Shown piece by piece: positions 41,484 to 50,365 of a stretch of DNA of 64,000 bases (the stretch's first letter is position 1; every line of letters starts with the position of its first letter). The stretch lies in the NCBI RefSeq assembly GCF_011516645.4, contig NZ_CP088285.1, forward strand, positions 8,450,501 through 8,514,500. Direction: 5' to 3'. Source of the DNA: Bradyrhizobium septentrionale (GTDB lineage: Bacteria > Pseudomonadota > Alphaproteobacteria > Rhizobiales > Xanthobacteraceae). Below the pieces are notes generated by a model. It was not told where the DNA came from. It was given only the letters and a program-made list of their open reading frames with translations, and made no database searches. The position numbers were made by a program, and so were the translations under genes.

Positions 41484-42812
41484 CTATAGCTCCGCGGTTA
41501 GCAGGAGGTTGACGTTCGGCGATACGAACAGGTTGCCGTTGTCGCCTTGGCTACCGCTGTAGGCGGCAGTGCTGGAGAACCGCAGCAGGCCGCCGCGCGC
41601 AGACCCGCCAGAGAGCGATACCGAGATCGTGCCGGCGTTGGTCAGGAACCCGGGAACGTTGTTGTCGAAGAACGCCACGACATTGCCGGAGGTCGGGTTC
41701 GATGCCTGCCACGTCGGCGTCGTTCCGACAAAGCCAAACGGCGGTATCCGCATCGGCAGCGGCAGCCATACCGGGATGTCGATGGTTGTGGATGACGTCT
41801 TTGCGCCAAGAGAAGGAAGGACGATCGAGGTTCCCAGCCCCACCTGTCCCTGCAAAACCGGGTACAGGTAGCGATAGGCGAGCATCAACTCGTCGGACGG
41901 ATCGCGAAAGAAGATCGGTGGCGGGAAGCTCGTCAAGCCAGCAGGAAACGACGGGGTCGGTTGGAGATCGACCTCGGTGATGGCGATGGTCTTGGTGTTG
42001 GCGTTAAGCGCGCCGAAATCGAACCAGACCTCATAACCGTTCTTGGCATTCGGGGAGACCAAGAAGGTGAGCGCCACACGGACTACACCGTTGTTCGGGA
42101 TGCTCTGAAACGAGACCGCGTTGAGATCGTTGGTCGCAGTCGTCCAGTTGTCGACGGCGTTGGGGAACGCGGCGCCGGCGGTCGGCGTGATCGTGGCGCC
42201 GCTGTTGTTGGTGATGAGCGCCTGCAGGGTGCAGCGTCGACCGGCGAGCTTGGCGGCCTTGTTCGACTCGATGCGCTGCATGAGCTGCACATCGGTGTTG
42301 CTGGTCGCGCCGGTGATCTGCGCGGCCCATTGCGAGTTTCCAGTAGCGAAAACCTGGGCAATCGTGCAGGCGGCACCGACCGAATCCAGCATCCAGCCGT
42401 CCGGACCATACTGGAAGGTTCCGGTCCCGGTGTTGGTGAACGACGTGCCGCGCTGCCAGATGTCGAAGCAGCCGTTGCGCAGCGCGTTGGTGTCGCCCCT
42501 CAGCGTATTGAGGTCTGCCGACAGTGCGCCGATGCCGACGATCGGGGTGGTCGAGAAGCTGATCTTCGCCGTCGTACCGAGCGAGTTAGCCAGCACAATC
42601 TGGCGGCCGAGCGTCGTGCCCGACCACGTTCCGATGCCGATCTCCCACTGGGTGAGATCGGCGCTTTCGGCGCGGTAGCTGTAGCTCGCGCTGGTGATGG
42701 CGCCAGCGGTGCTCGGGGTCTGGTAGCCGGCAAGCGCGCTTCCGACGGTGAAGTCCGCGGTTCCGGCCACGCCGGAGATGAACCGGCAGACGTCGAGGAA
42801 GGAACTTGCCAT
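41484..42812 (-). CDS. Fibre/appendage protein
   Basis: A 442-aa protein. The N-terminal ~110 residues are conserved in phage structural proteins (GYQTPSTAGAITSASYSYRA, ESADLTQWEIGIGTWSG), and RNGCFDIWQRGTSF followed by YGPDGWML is a hallmark of carbohydrate-binding-like phage appendage domains. It sits beside the capsid gene, suggesting a head fibre rather than a tail fibre. Confidence 0.65.
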   Translation of the reverse strand: MASSFLDVCRFISGVAGTADFTVGSALAGYQTPSTAGAITSASYSYRAESADLTQWEIGIGTWSGTTLGRQIVLANSLGTTAKISFSTTPIVGIGALSADLNTLRGDTNALRNGCFDIWQRGTSFTNTGTGTFQYGPDGWMLDSVGAACTIAQVFATGNSQWAAQITGATSNTDVQLMQRIESNKAAKLAGRRCTLQALITNNSGATITPTAGAAFPNAVDNWTTATNDLNAVSFQSIPNNGVVRVALTFLVSPNAKNGYEVWFDFGALNANTKTIAITEVDLQPTPSFPAGLTSFPPPIFFRDPSDELMLAYRYLYPVLQGQVGLGTSIVLPSLGAKTSSTTIDIPVWLPLPMRIPPFGFVGTTPTWQASNPTSGNVVAFFDNNVPGFLTNAGTISVSLSGGSARGGLLRFSSTAAYSGSQGDNGNLFVSPNVNLLLTAEL

Positions 42813-42831
42813 CGGGTGAGCCTGTGCGGGC

Positions 42832-43686
42832 TCAGGCCAGGCTGAGCGTCATGCTGGATGCGGAGAACTGCGCCGTGATGCCGCCCGGCATCGACTGCGA
42901 TGCGACCTTGCGCACCGAGCCCGAGCCCGACGCCGAGGTGTTGACGCCGGTGACGTTGAAGGTGTCCGCGGTGACGCCGGCGACCGTCTGCAGGCCGGTG
43001 TAGCTGCCGGCCGAGAAGGTCGGCGCGGTGCCGCCGTACTCGGTCGAGAAGATGAAGCTGTCGCCGTTGGCGTAGCCGTGCGCCTTCGCGGTGATGACGC
43101 CGGGAGATGCAGCCGTGACGGTCGCGGGCAGCCAGCTGAACTGGCCCATGTAATCCCAGAACGTCAGGTTGCCCGCGCTCGATGCGTCGAAGAGGCCCCA
43201 CGCAATCAGCGTGCCCCAGCCGGTGGACGTCGAGGCCGCAAACGTGACCTGCGCACCGTTCGAGGCCGACACCGGCGCAGATCCAGTGGCGTCCGGGAAG
43301 GCGCTGTACGTGATGCTGTCGCCGGACGAGATGGCGAAGGCTGCGTTTGCGGTCAGGGTGACCGTGGTGGCGCCGACCAACTGCACCGTCCCGACGACAT
43401 TGCCGGTCGTGGCGTCGCGCGCCTGCATTCCGACGGTGACCCAGGAGGGCACCGCCGAATGCGTGATGGTCGGGCTCGCGGTGGTGGTGGCTGCCGTCGT
43501 TGCAACGGAGCCAGCCACCTGCACGCGCGCGTAGCCGTTGCCCGCGACCTCGGTGAAGCCGGTGCCTGCGTCGGTACCGACCGCCGTGAACAGCGCGAGC
43601 CAGACACCGGTCAGGGCCGGCATGGCCTTCGCGCCGGTCAGATAGTTCAGCGCGTTCTTGGCGGAATAGTCGGTAAAGCCGGTCAT
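42832..43686 (-). CDS. Head/tail fibre-like structural protein
   Basis: A 284-aa protein: N-terminus MTGFTDYSAKNALNYLTGAK and VWLALFTAVGTDAGTGFTEV is typical of 'phage tail fibre' or head decoration modules; the rest is Ala/Thr/Gly-rich with Ig-like strands (YSGL-type Gly/Thr patterns). Together with 41484-42812 it forms an appendage operon downstream of the capsid. Confidence 0.6.
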   Translation of the reverse strand: MTGFTDYSAKNALNYLTGAKAMPALTGVWLALFTAVGTDAGTGFTEVAGNGYARVQVAGSVATTAATTTASPTITHSAVPSWVTVGMQARDATTGNVVGTVQLVGATTVTLTANAAFAISSGDSITYSAFPDATGSAPVSASNGAQVTFAASTSTGWGTLIAWGLFDASSAGNLTFWDYMGQFSWLPATVTAASPGVITAKAHGYANGDSFIFSTEYGGTAPTFSAGSYTGLQTVAGVTADTFNVTGVNTSASGSGSVRKVASQSMPGGITAQFSASSMTLSLA

Positions 43687-43718
43687 GCGATCGGTGTCCC
43701 CTACGAGGTGATGCGGGT

Positions 43719-43736
43719 GCGCGGAGCGATCCGCGC
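43719..43736 (-). other. Intergenic stem-loop
   Basis: GCGCGGA, GCGA, TCCGCGC directly after the stop of the gene at 43738; no T-tract, so a processing or stabilising hairpin is more likely than termination. Confidence 0.5.
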
Positions 43737-43737
43737 G

Positions 43738-44076
43738 TTACTTGCCGGCGCCGTCGCCAGCGGCGCCAGTCGCGCCGGTCGCGGCCTTGGCGGGCTTCTT
43801 CTTGACCGCGGCCAGCAGCGCAGCGACGAGCTTGTCGGCGCGCATGGCCGGGTTCGCGGCGACGCCGAGCGCCTCGAGCACCGCGATCATGTCGTCGCGG
43901 CCGATCGTGATCTTCTCGGAGGGCGCGGGCGGTGCCTCGCCGGAGACGAAACCGTGCGGGATCAGATGCTCGACGACGTGCTCGGCGACCTCGACGGTGC
44001 CGTCCTCGGCAACAGTGAACTCGTGACCGGCGTGCGAGAACGAGTTGACGCCTTCCGGCGCAAACAGCTTGGGCAT
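43738..44076 (-). CDS. Hypothetical capsid-associated protein
   Basis: A 112-aa protein: beta-strand N-terminus (GHEFTVAEDGTVEVAEHVVE), a helical DDMIAVLEALGVAANP segment, and a Lys/Ala tail. It directly follows the major capsid gene; size and place suggest a minor head or decoration protein. Start at 44076, preceded by TGGAGCT. Confidence 0.55.
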   Translation of the reverse strand: MPKLFAPEGVNSFSHAGHEFTVAEDGTVEVAEHVVEHLIPHGFVSGEAPPAPSEKITIGRDDMIAVLEALGVAANPAMRADKLVAALLAAVKKKPAKAATGATGAAGDGAGK

Positions 44077-44118
44077 TGGTAGCTCCAGTGGTGGGGGTGC
44101 AAAGGCGAGAGAGGCAGA

Positions 44119-44157
44119 GGCGCGCGTACGCGCCCCTGCCGACGCTGCGAGAGCGTC
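44119..44157 (-). other. Two stem-loops after the capsid gene
   Basis: GACGCT, loop, AGCGTC (44141-44157) immediately follows the capsid stop, and the palindrome GGCGCGCGTACGCGCC lies at 44119-44134. Neither has a T-tract. They may protect the capsid mRNA 3' end. Confidence 0.5.
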
Positions 44158-44159
44158 AA

Positions 44160-45761
44160 TTAGCCGTTGGCGATGTTCGAGATCATCGCGAAGGCGGGCG
44201 GGAAGTAGCACTGCAGCACTTCGTCGGCGTAGACGCCCGACTCGTACTTGCGGGTCCGCAGCGGCCACTCGATCTGGTAGTAGTCCTGACGGCAGCGGAC
44301 CTGCAGGACGTTGGCGATACCCGAGACCGGGTACGGCAGCGACTTCGACGTCATCACGATCGTGCCCGCGGGCATGTTCGGATGGATGCGGATGTCGAGG
44401 GTCTTGGCGCCGCCCATGCTGAAACGGTTCAGATAGGTGCGGACCATGATGCCGCCGCCGAGGCTGTCGCGCTCGGAGTTGAACACGAACCGCTGGGCCG
44501 CGTTGGACGAGCCCTGCAGGATCTTCTTGGAGATGTTCAACGCCTCCTGCGAGTTCACCCAGATGGTGTCGGGCGACAGGCGGAAGTTGTCCCAGCGATC
44601 CTTCAGCGCGGCGTCGATCTCGACGATGCCGCCGGAGCCGTCCGAGGTCAGCGGCGTACCGACGCCGGCAGCGCCGGTGGCGAGACGGCCGACATAGGCA
44701 TTCGACCCGGCCTTGAGCAGCTGGGTCATGATGCCGTCGAACACGAGGCTGTTGGTCGACTGGTCGCTCGACGGCAGCGAGGCTGCGGTCTGCGTGCCGG
44801 TCGCGGCCGCCACGATGGCAACCGAGTTGATCGAGGTGATCGCACCGAGCACCTCGGAGCCAGCCGCGCCCCAGAACCAAGCGTAGCCGCAGGCGCCGTT
44901 GACCGCCGCAACGGTCGCCGTCAGCGAGCCGGTGGTGCCGCTCGCGACGGTGCCGGTGGCAGCCACCGACTTCTGCGCGGAGCCGCCGCCGAACGTGTCG
45001 GACGAGCCGTCAGCGTTGGCGCGGGTGATCGAGGCCTGGATACCGCCGGCGATCGAGCCGTTGACCATGGCGTCGAACGCGAGCGCGACGCAGATCACCG
45101 AGTAGGTCGCGGCAGCCAGAACGCCGCCGGTGATCGAGGCCGCGACCGTCGGGGTCGGGGTGATGCCGAGCTGCAGCGAGGTGTTGCCGCCGAGCAGCAG
45201 CGCCTCTTCGCCGATCATGGTGGCCTCGAGGCCGACCTTGGCCGCGATCGCCCGGATGTCGTCGAAGCCGCGGCCAGCGTACTCGGCCTCGAAGTCGACG
45301 TTGGTTTCCAGACCGATGCCGCGGTAAGCCGCCGCGTAGTCCTGCGTGGAGACCGCCTGCACGCCGCCGCGGTTACCGGCCGAGACGCCGATCCGCATGT
45401 TGGCGGTGTTCACGCTGGTCACGGCGCGCCAAGCGGCCTGAATGCCGCCCTTGCCGGTCACGCGCGGAATTTCGTTCCGCAGCGGAGTGAGAACCGGGTA
45501 CACGAACTTCGCGCCCAGCTCGAGATCGTAGTAGGTCAGGCCCGTGGTGGGCGAGCCGGCCTGCTGGAACGTCGCCGACTTGGCGAACATCTCCGGGACG
45601 AAGTTGCGCGCCTCGTGCGACTTCGACATCGACGCGAGGAAGGACTGCACTTCGGCGGCGATCGCAGCGCGATCGAGGTTGCCGTTGACGGTGTAGATCG
45701 GCGCCCACGACTTCTGCAGCTCGTGCGGCAGGAAGTCGGTATACTTGACGAGAGCGTTCAT
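44160..45761 (-). CDS. Major capsid protein
   Basis: A 533-aa protein in the position after the protease/scaffold gene. An N-terminal part (residues 1-80) includes VKYTDFLPHELQKSWAPIYT; the core has LGAKFVYPVLTPLRNEIPRV, TGKGGIQAAWRAVTS and GRGFDDIRAIAAKVGLEATM; an inserted beta-rich, Ala/Thr-rich section (about 205-330, Ig-like) interrupts it; and the C-terminal core contains SLGGGIMVRTYLN and LQVRCRQDYYQIEWPLRTRK. HK97-fold capsid proteins with an inserted surface domain have this layout. Confidence 0.85.
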   Translation of the reverse strand: MNALVKYTDFLPHELQKSWAPIYTVNGNLDRAAIAAEVQSFLASMSKSHEARNFVPEMFAKSATFQQAGSPTTGLTYYDLELGAKFVYPVLTPLRNEIPRVTGKGGIQAAWRAVTSVNTANMRIGVSAGNRGGVQAVSTQDYAAAYRGIGLETNVDFEAEYAGRGFDDIRAIAAKVGLEATMIGEEALLLGGNTSLQLGITPTPTVAASITGGVLAAATYSVICVALAFDAMVNGSIAGGIQASITRANADGSSDTFGGGSAQKSVAATGTVASGTTGSLTATVAAVNGACGYAWFWGAAGSEVLGAITSINSVAIVAAATGTQTAASLPSSDQSTNSLVFDGIMTQLLKAGSNAYVGRLATGAAGVGTPLTSDGSGGIVEIDAALKDRWDNFRLSPDTIWVNSQEALNISKKILQGSSNAAQRFVFNSERDSLGGGIMVRTYLNRFSMGGAKTLDIRIHPNMPAGTIVMTSKSLPYPVSGIANVLQVRCRQDYYQIEWPLRTRKYESGVYADEVLQCYFPPAFAMISNIANG

Positions 45762-45900
45762 CGCTCAAGACTCCAAAACTGGTGATTGCGGGGTGTGGTG
45801 GGTGCGCCGTGGTGCCGTCCCCGGCAGGCGCGAGCAGACGCGCGACGTCGTTCCCGCAGTGACCGTCCCCGGCCCGGGTTCTCGTCGCGATGAAGGCTGC

Positions 45901-45929
45901 GGCGCCCTACCCGTCCCCGGGTGGGCGCC
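45901..45929 (-). other. Long hairpin between protease/scaffold and capsid genes
   Basis: GGCGCCC and GGGCGCC enclose a second stem ACCCG/CGGGT, giving a strong hairpin in the 189-bp gap before the capsid start; the same gap holds several CCGTCCCCGG-like words. Possible transcript cleavage or attenuation element. Confidence 0.5.
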
Positions 45930-45950
45930 TAGCCGAATTTCAGGAAGTGA

Positions 45951-48914
45951 TCAGACCTGGCCGCGCGTCGGCATCTGCCGACGCATGGACGCCTCGGTGG
46001 CTCGGGTGTTGAGCTCCTCGGACGTGATCTTCGCCAGATCACTGGTCACCATGTCGATGGCCTTCTCCGCGACGCGGTAGGGACCGTTCGGCACGGCGGC
46101 CGGATAGAGCGAGACCTCGGCGACACGCTTGGTGAGGTCGCCGTTCTGGGTGGTCAGGGTCGCGATCTCCTCGCGGAGCGGACCCGTAGCCTTGGCGACC
46201 TCGTCGCTGATCTTCAGCGCGATGCCGGCCTCGATGTCCTTGAACAGCTGGGCCTGCGCGGCCGAAGCGGCAGCGACCTGCGCCTTGAGCAGATCGTTCG
46301 CCTCGATCGCCTTGCCGAGATCGTCGCCGGCGGCCTTCTCCGCAGCACCGCAGCAGCCCTTGTCGAGCTTGACCATGGTGTCGTGGATTTCCTTGATCGC
46401 GGCGCGATCCTTGGCGCTGTGCCGCGCGCCGCGCTTGAGGAGATCGGCCAGCGGAGCTGCGCGCGTCAGCGCCTCGCTCTGCTCTTCGGCCTTGATGTGG
46501 GTCAGCACGGTGTCGAGCACGGCCGCGACGATGTCGCCGAGGTCGACCAGCGCGGCGCCGAAGCGGTCGCGCAGCTCCTTCGGCACCTCGATGCCCCACT
46601 CGCCCTCGGTCATGTTCTCGCACGCCTGAACGCACGCGAGCATGTTGGTGAGGTCGCCCATCATGTAGAGGCCGGCGCCCTTGGCGAGCTCGTCGCCCTC
46701 GATCGCCTCGCCCTTGAACACGAGGCCCTCGGGCAGCTTGTCGACGAGCGACAGCGCGCGGGCGGCCTTGACCAGCTCGCGGGTCTCCACGTGGGAGGCG
46801 TTCAATGCGTCGAACAGCGTGATCGCCTTCTCGACGCCCTCGGCGGTGGTGAGGTCAGCCTTCTCGACGGTTGCGGTCTCGCCTTCGGGCTTCGCATCGC
46901 CATCAGCGCCCTTGGCGACCTCGGCGGGCTTCTCGCCGGTCTTGAGCGCATCGAGCACCGGAGCTGCCGCCTTGGCGACCGCGTCCTTGGCTTCGAGCTC
47001 GGCGAGCGCCTTCAGCAGGTCGCCCTTCTTGGCGAAGGTCTGGTTCGGCAGGCGCGGCGACGCCCAGACCTGGGCGACGTCGTCGGGAGTGGTCTTGGTC
47101 AAATCGACGCCCTCGGTTGCGGTGTTTTCGATCGTGCCACCGGCTTCGACGGTGGCGGTGGCGCCCTTGGCGACCTCGGCAGCGGCCGCCTCAGCGGCGA
47201 CCGGCTCAGCAGCGGCCTGCTCGACGGGAGCGGCCTTCTTGGCGGCGGCCTCGTCCTCGAGCGCCTTGCGGGCGTCGGCGATGTGCACCAGCCAGTCACC
47301 ACCCTTCTCGGTCGCGATCTCGGTGGCGCGCTTGGCGACCATGTCGTTGGTGATGACGATCTCCTCGGTGGTCTCCGGCTTGGAGGCCTCGCCGCCAGCG
47401 AACTTGCGCATCTCCTCGGTGCCGTCCGCCTTGATCATGGAGAACGTGGCGGAGGGCCCGCACGGCAGGTCGACCAGCGAAATCTCGGAGGGCGCGGCGG
47501 TATAGCGCTTTGCGTCGCCATCCTGCCAGCGCTTGAGGTAGCGGCCGCCGATGGAGAAGCCGGTGTAGACGCCCTCCTCGACCTTCTTCCACTCGTTGTC
47601 GTCGACGACCTTGGCGGCGATGTCGATCGCCTTGCGCGCATCGTCGAAGCCGATGTCGGTCAGCTTGCCGGCCGCGATCGCCGAGTGCATCGAACGCACG
47701 TTGCCGAGGCTCTTGCCGTCGGTCACCTTCGCGATGTCGCCCGACCACTTCTCGAAGTGCGGCTTCGAGGTCGCGTAGTCGAAGATCTCGTTGGCGCGAT
47801 CGACTTCCTCGACCACTGCGGTGCCGTAAACGATGCGCTTGGCGGCATCGACCTTCGCGATTTGCACGAAGAGCGAAAGATTATCCATGTCCAGTTCTCC
47901 TGCGTCGCGTTTTTCGACGACGGTTGACATCCAGTTTTCTTTGATCTCGGCCCACTGCTCGGGTCCGAACTCAAGCACGCCGTCGAACGGCGCCATCTCG
48001 TCGATGACGATGTCCGCTCCCTGATAGGTGAGCGTGACGTGCGATTTGAAGTCAGGCCACCGCCAGACGGCGCCTGCGTCGTGGATCTCGCGATGACGCG
48101 AGGCGAGCTCGTCGGAGTGGAAGCGAAGCACGAGGGCTTCACCTTCCTTGCCGAGGCGCTCGAGGTGACGCTCACCGCCTTCGACCCGGAAGATCGGCAC
48201 GGTGGAGCGCGGCACGCCGGACCATTCGACCGGCTCTTTCGAGTAGGCGATGGTGACGTGGAAATCGTCGATGGGCAGCGTGACCGGGAAGCCGTTGGCT
48301 GCGGCCCAGCTCTTGAGTGCCTCGCCGTTGCGAAGGCTGCGCTTGATGTAGAGCGTGCGCTTGTCGCCCTTGGCGAAGCGCATCGGGCCGCCCTCGACGA
48401 CGGAAATGACGAGCGGCAGCGAAGCGCGGACGCCGGGATGCAGCGGCTCGGGCGGCGCGCGCAGATATTCCCAGCGCGCCTCGGTGTGCTCGTCGTTCAG
48501 CTTGACGGCGAGCTTCTCCTCGACGCGCTGAACGAAGGTGGTGAAGTCGACCCGGCCGGTTGCGATCTGGCAGACCTGGCCGCGGATGCCTGCAGGGTCG
48601 AGCGTGATGCCGGCCTCTTCGAGCGTCTCGCGGATTGCTGCCTCTTCGGCCGTCTCGCCCGCGTCGATGCCCCCGCCCGGGAAATTCCACTCGCCGCCGT
48701 GGTCCCCACCCGGGGCCCGCTTCATGAACAGCGCGCGTCCATCCGGGGTCACGATGGCGATGCCGGCCGCCTGATGGCGGCCCGCGTCCGGATCGACGGC
48801 CGCCTTGGTGGCGTCCTTCTTCTTTTTCTTCTTCTGGCCCTCGAGGTCGTAGCCCTGAAGGCCGGACGTTGCCGACGCCGGCGCGGCGAAGGTCGATTTC
48901 TCCGCCGCGGTCAT
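45951..48914 (-). CDS. Nudix hydrolase + Acb1-like 2H phosphoesterase + prohead protease/scaffold, one open frame
   Basis: A 987-codon frame (start 48914, with GGAG upstream). Residues ~45-165: Nudix domain with a complete Nudix box (GGGIDAGETAEEAAIRETLE, then EAGI). Residues ~178-320: 2H phosphoesterase with two H-x-T motifs, DFHVTIAYS (H219/T221) and SHVTLTYQ (H292/T294), spaced as in phage anti-CBASS Acb1. Residues ~343-500: XkdF-like prohead protease (VYGTAVVEEVDRANEIFDYA, YTGFSIGGRYLKRW, SEISLVDLP). The rest is an Ala/Glu/Lys-rich scaffold. An internal ATG at 47888 with GCAGGAGAA upstream gives a stand-alone 645-aa protease. Domain functions are from family knowledge. Confidence 0.8.
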   Translation of the reverse strand: MTAAEKSTFAAPASATSGLQGYDLEGQKKKKKKDATKAAVDPDAGRHQAAGIAIVTPDGRALFMKRAPGGDHGGEWNFPGGGIDAGETAEEAAIRETLEEAGITLDPAGIRGQVCQIATGRVDFTTFVQRVEEKLAVKLNDEHTEARWEYLRAPPEPLHPGVRASLPLVISVVEGGPMRFAKGDKRTLYIKRSLRNGEALKSWAAANGFPVTLPIDDFHVTIAYSKEPVEWSGVPRSTVPIFRVEGGERHLERLGKEGEALVLRFHSDELASRHREIHDAGAVWRWPDFKSHVTLTYQGADIVIDEMAPFDGVLEFGPEQWAEIKENWMSTVVEKRDAGELDMDNLSLFVQIAKVDAAKRIVYGTAVVEEVDRANEIFDYATSKPHFEKWSGDIAKVTDGKSLGNVRSMHSAIAAGKLTDIGFDDARKAIDIAAKVVDDNEWKKVEEGVYTGFSIGGRYLKRWQDGDAKRYTAAPSEISLVDLPCGPSATFSMIKADGTEEMRKFAGGEASKPETTEEIVITNDMVAKRATEIATEKGGDWLVHIADARKALEDEAAAKKAAPVEQAAAEPVAAEAAAAEVAKGATATVEAGGTIENTATEGVDLTKTTPDDVAQVWASPRLPNQTFAKKGDLLKALAELEAKDAVAKAAAPVLDALKTGEKPAEVAKGADGDAKPEGETATVEKADLTTAEGVEKAITLFDALNASHVETRELVKAARALSLVDKLPEGLVFKGEAIEGDELAKGAGLYMMGDLTNMLACVQACENMTEGEWGIEVPKELRDRFGAALVDLGDIVAAVLDTVLTHIKAEEQSEALTRAAPLADLLKRGARHSAKDRAAIKEIHDTMVKLDKGCCGAAEKAAGDDLGKAIEANDLLKAQVAAASAAQAQLFKDIEAGIALKISDEVAKATGPLREEIATLTTQNGDLTKRVAEVSLYPAAVPNGPYRVAEKAIDMVTSDLAKITSEELNTRATEASMRRQMPTRGQV
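47888..47903 (-). promoter_or_regulatory. Internal ribosome binding site and protease start
   Basis: GCAGGAGAA (47903-47895) six bases before ATG 47888, which begins MDNLSLFVQIAKVDAAKRIV, the usual N-terminus of XkdF-like prohead proteases. It indicates that the protease/scaffold is made on its own as well as, or instead of, the fused form. Confidence 0.68.
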
Positions 48915-48936
48915 GGCGTCTCCGGGAGCTGGGGGA

Positions 48937-50145
48937 TCAGGTGAGCGTGTTGGCCCACGCCGTGATGGTCGGCGCGATGTTTGCGTTGCCAAGCGCGTTC
49001 GGGTGGATGCCGTCGGCGGTGAGAACGCCGCCCGAGACCTTCCACTTGCCGGGGTTGGCCGGATCTTCGACCACCGCGGCGACGTCGATGACGCCGTCGA
49101 TGGTCACGCCGACCTGCGTCAGCAGCCATGCGTTGAACAGGCCGCGGATGCCGGTGCTTTCGTAGTTGGCAACGACGGTCTGGCCGCCCGTCGTGGTGAA
49201 GCCGTCCGACGAGGTGCAGCGCGGCAGCAGCGTGCACTGGTAGACCTTGAGGCCCCGCGCCTTCGCCGACTTCCAGTTCGCGAGGGCCAACGTCTGCATG
49301 CTGGCGAGCGAGACGCCGCCGGCAGGATCGTTGTTGCCCATGTCGGTGACGTAGTGGGTGGCGTACTCCATCAGGCTGTCGCGCCGCCAGCCGTGCCCGA
49401 TTGCACCCTCGCCCTGCAGGCTGTCGCCCGCGCGCGCCAAGTTCATATACGGGATGGCGCCGCCCGAGGCGCCGACCAACCCGCGCTCGAGGAAGCCGTT
49501 TGCGCCGACGTTGTTGTTCACGTCAGCCACGCCGACCGCGATGCTGTCACCGCGGATCACGACGGCGGGCGTCGGGGTCAGCGGATAGCCGAGCACTGCG
49601 AGCGGACCATAGCCCTTTGAGACCAGCACGCCGCCGTTCGCCACCATAGCGCCGGTGAAGCCGAGAACCTGGCTGCTGCCGGAGGTGTTCTCGACGAAGG
49701 TGTCGGCGGTGGTCAGCGTCAGCACGCCGTACTGCACGAACTGACCGGCGGAGGCGACCGTGACGCCGGTACGGATGGCAAAATCGGTGCTCGGCGCCAG
49801 ATCGGCGCCGATCTTGTCGGAGATGAAGTAGTGGGCGCCGGCGGCGAGCAGCCGGTTGACCTGCGCGCCGAAGAACGCCCGGCGGGTGAACACGCCGGTC
49901 AGCGACTCGAGCGCCGCCTCCACCGTGATGTCGTTCGGCGCGTCGGCGTCCGAGCTGGTCGCGTTGGCGAGGAAGTTGCCGTACAGGAGGCGGATGTCGC
50001 GCACATAGACCGGCGCCGAGCGCATCTTGATGCGGCTCTCGAACCGGGTCGCGGTGCCGCCGCCCTGCGTGTAGTCGCCCATGACGCGGCCGCGCGTGGC
50101 GACGACCTGCAGCTTGCGCGGGGAGATGCGTTGGAAGTCGGTCAT
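48937..50145 (-). CDS. SGNH/GDSL hydrolase-like virion protein
   Basis: A 402-aa protein. Residues 1-180 are a beta-rich structural region; residues 190-400 form an SGNH hydrolase with VIRGDSIAVG (GDS at 199-201, nucleophile S201), DMGNND (block III, 270-273) and TADGIHPNALG (D378/H381, block V). All three catalytic positions are present, so it is probably an active esterase or deacetylase acting on acylated polysaccharide. Its place between portal and protease genes is unusual; such domains are commoner in tail fibres. Confidence 0.72.
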   Translation of the reverse strand: MTDFQRISPRKLQVVATRGRVMGDYTQGGGTATRFESRIKMRSAPVYVRDIRLLYGNFLANATSSDADAPNDITVEAALESLTGVFTRRAFFGAQVNRLLAAGAHYFISDKIGADLAPSTDFAIRTGVTVASAGQFVQYGVLTLTTADTFVENTSGSSQVLGFTGAMVANGGVLVSKGYGPLAVLGYPLTPTPAVVIRGDSIAVGVADVNNNVGANGFLERGLVGASGGAIPYMNLARAGDSLQGEGAIGHGWRRDSLMEYATHYVTDMGNNDPAGGVSLASMQTLALANWKSAKARGLKVYQCTLLPRCTSSDGFTTTGGQTVVANYESTGIRGLFNAWLLTQVGVTIDGVIDVAAVVEDPANPGKWKVSGGVLTADGIHPNALGNANIAPTITAWANTLT

Positions 50146-50149
50146 CGGT

Positions 50150-50365
50150 TCACATCCTTACGAGCGTGACGACGGGCTCGGCTGCGGAGCGCGAGGTCGC
50201 AGCGGTCACGCGCTGCCCGTTGAAGGTGACGAAATCCCAGCGAGTGCCGGCCGGTGCGGCCACGCCACCGGCGTAGGAGGCGGCGACCGGCGCCGACGAG
50301 GCGGTGCGGTCGAGTGTCGCCCGGCGCGCGATCGACGCGCGGCGAGCCAGCTGCAGCCGGCTCAC
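50150..50365 (-). CDS. Small hypothetical structural protein
   Basis: A 71-aa protein (starts with GTG overlapping the upstream stop as GTGA; MSRLQLARRASIARRATLDR onward). Basic N-terminus and beta-like WDFVTFNGQRVTAATSR. Unknown. Confidence 0.5.
   Translation of the reverse strand: MSRLQLARRASIARRATLDRTASSAPVAASYAGGVAAPAGTRWDFVTFNGQRVTAATSRSAAEPVVTLVRM

Noticed and set aside
47099..47302. Apparent repeat array in the scaffold region
   Set aside because: Low-complexity Ala/Glu/Lys coding sequence, not a CRISPR; no regular spacer structure. No CRISPR array was seen anywhere in the window.
46383..47927. 514-codon plus-strand frame opposite the protease/scaffold
   Set aside because: Gly/Leu-rich antisense product created by the Ala/Glu/Lys-rich scaffold codons.
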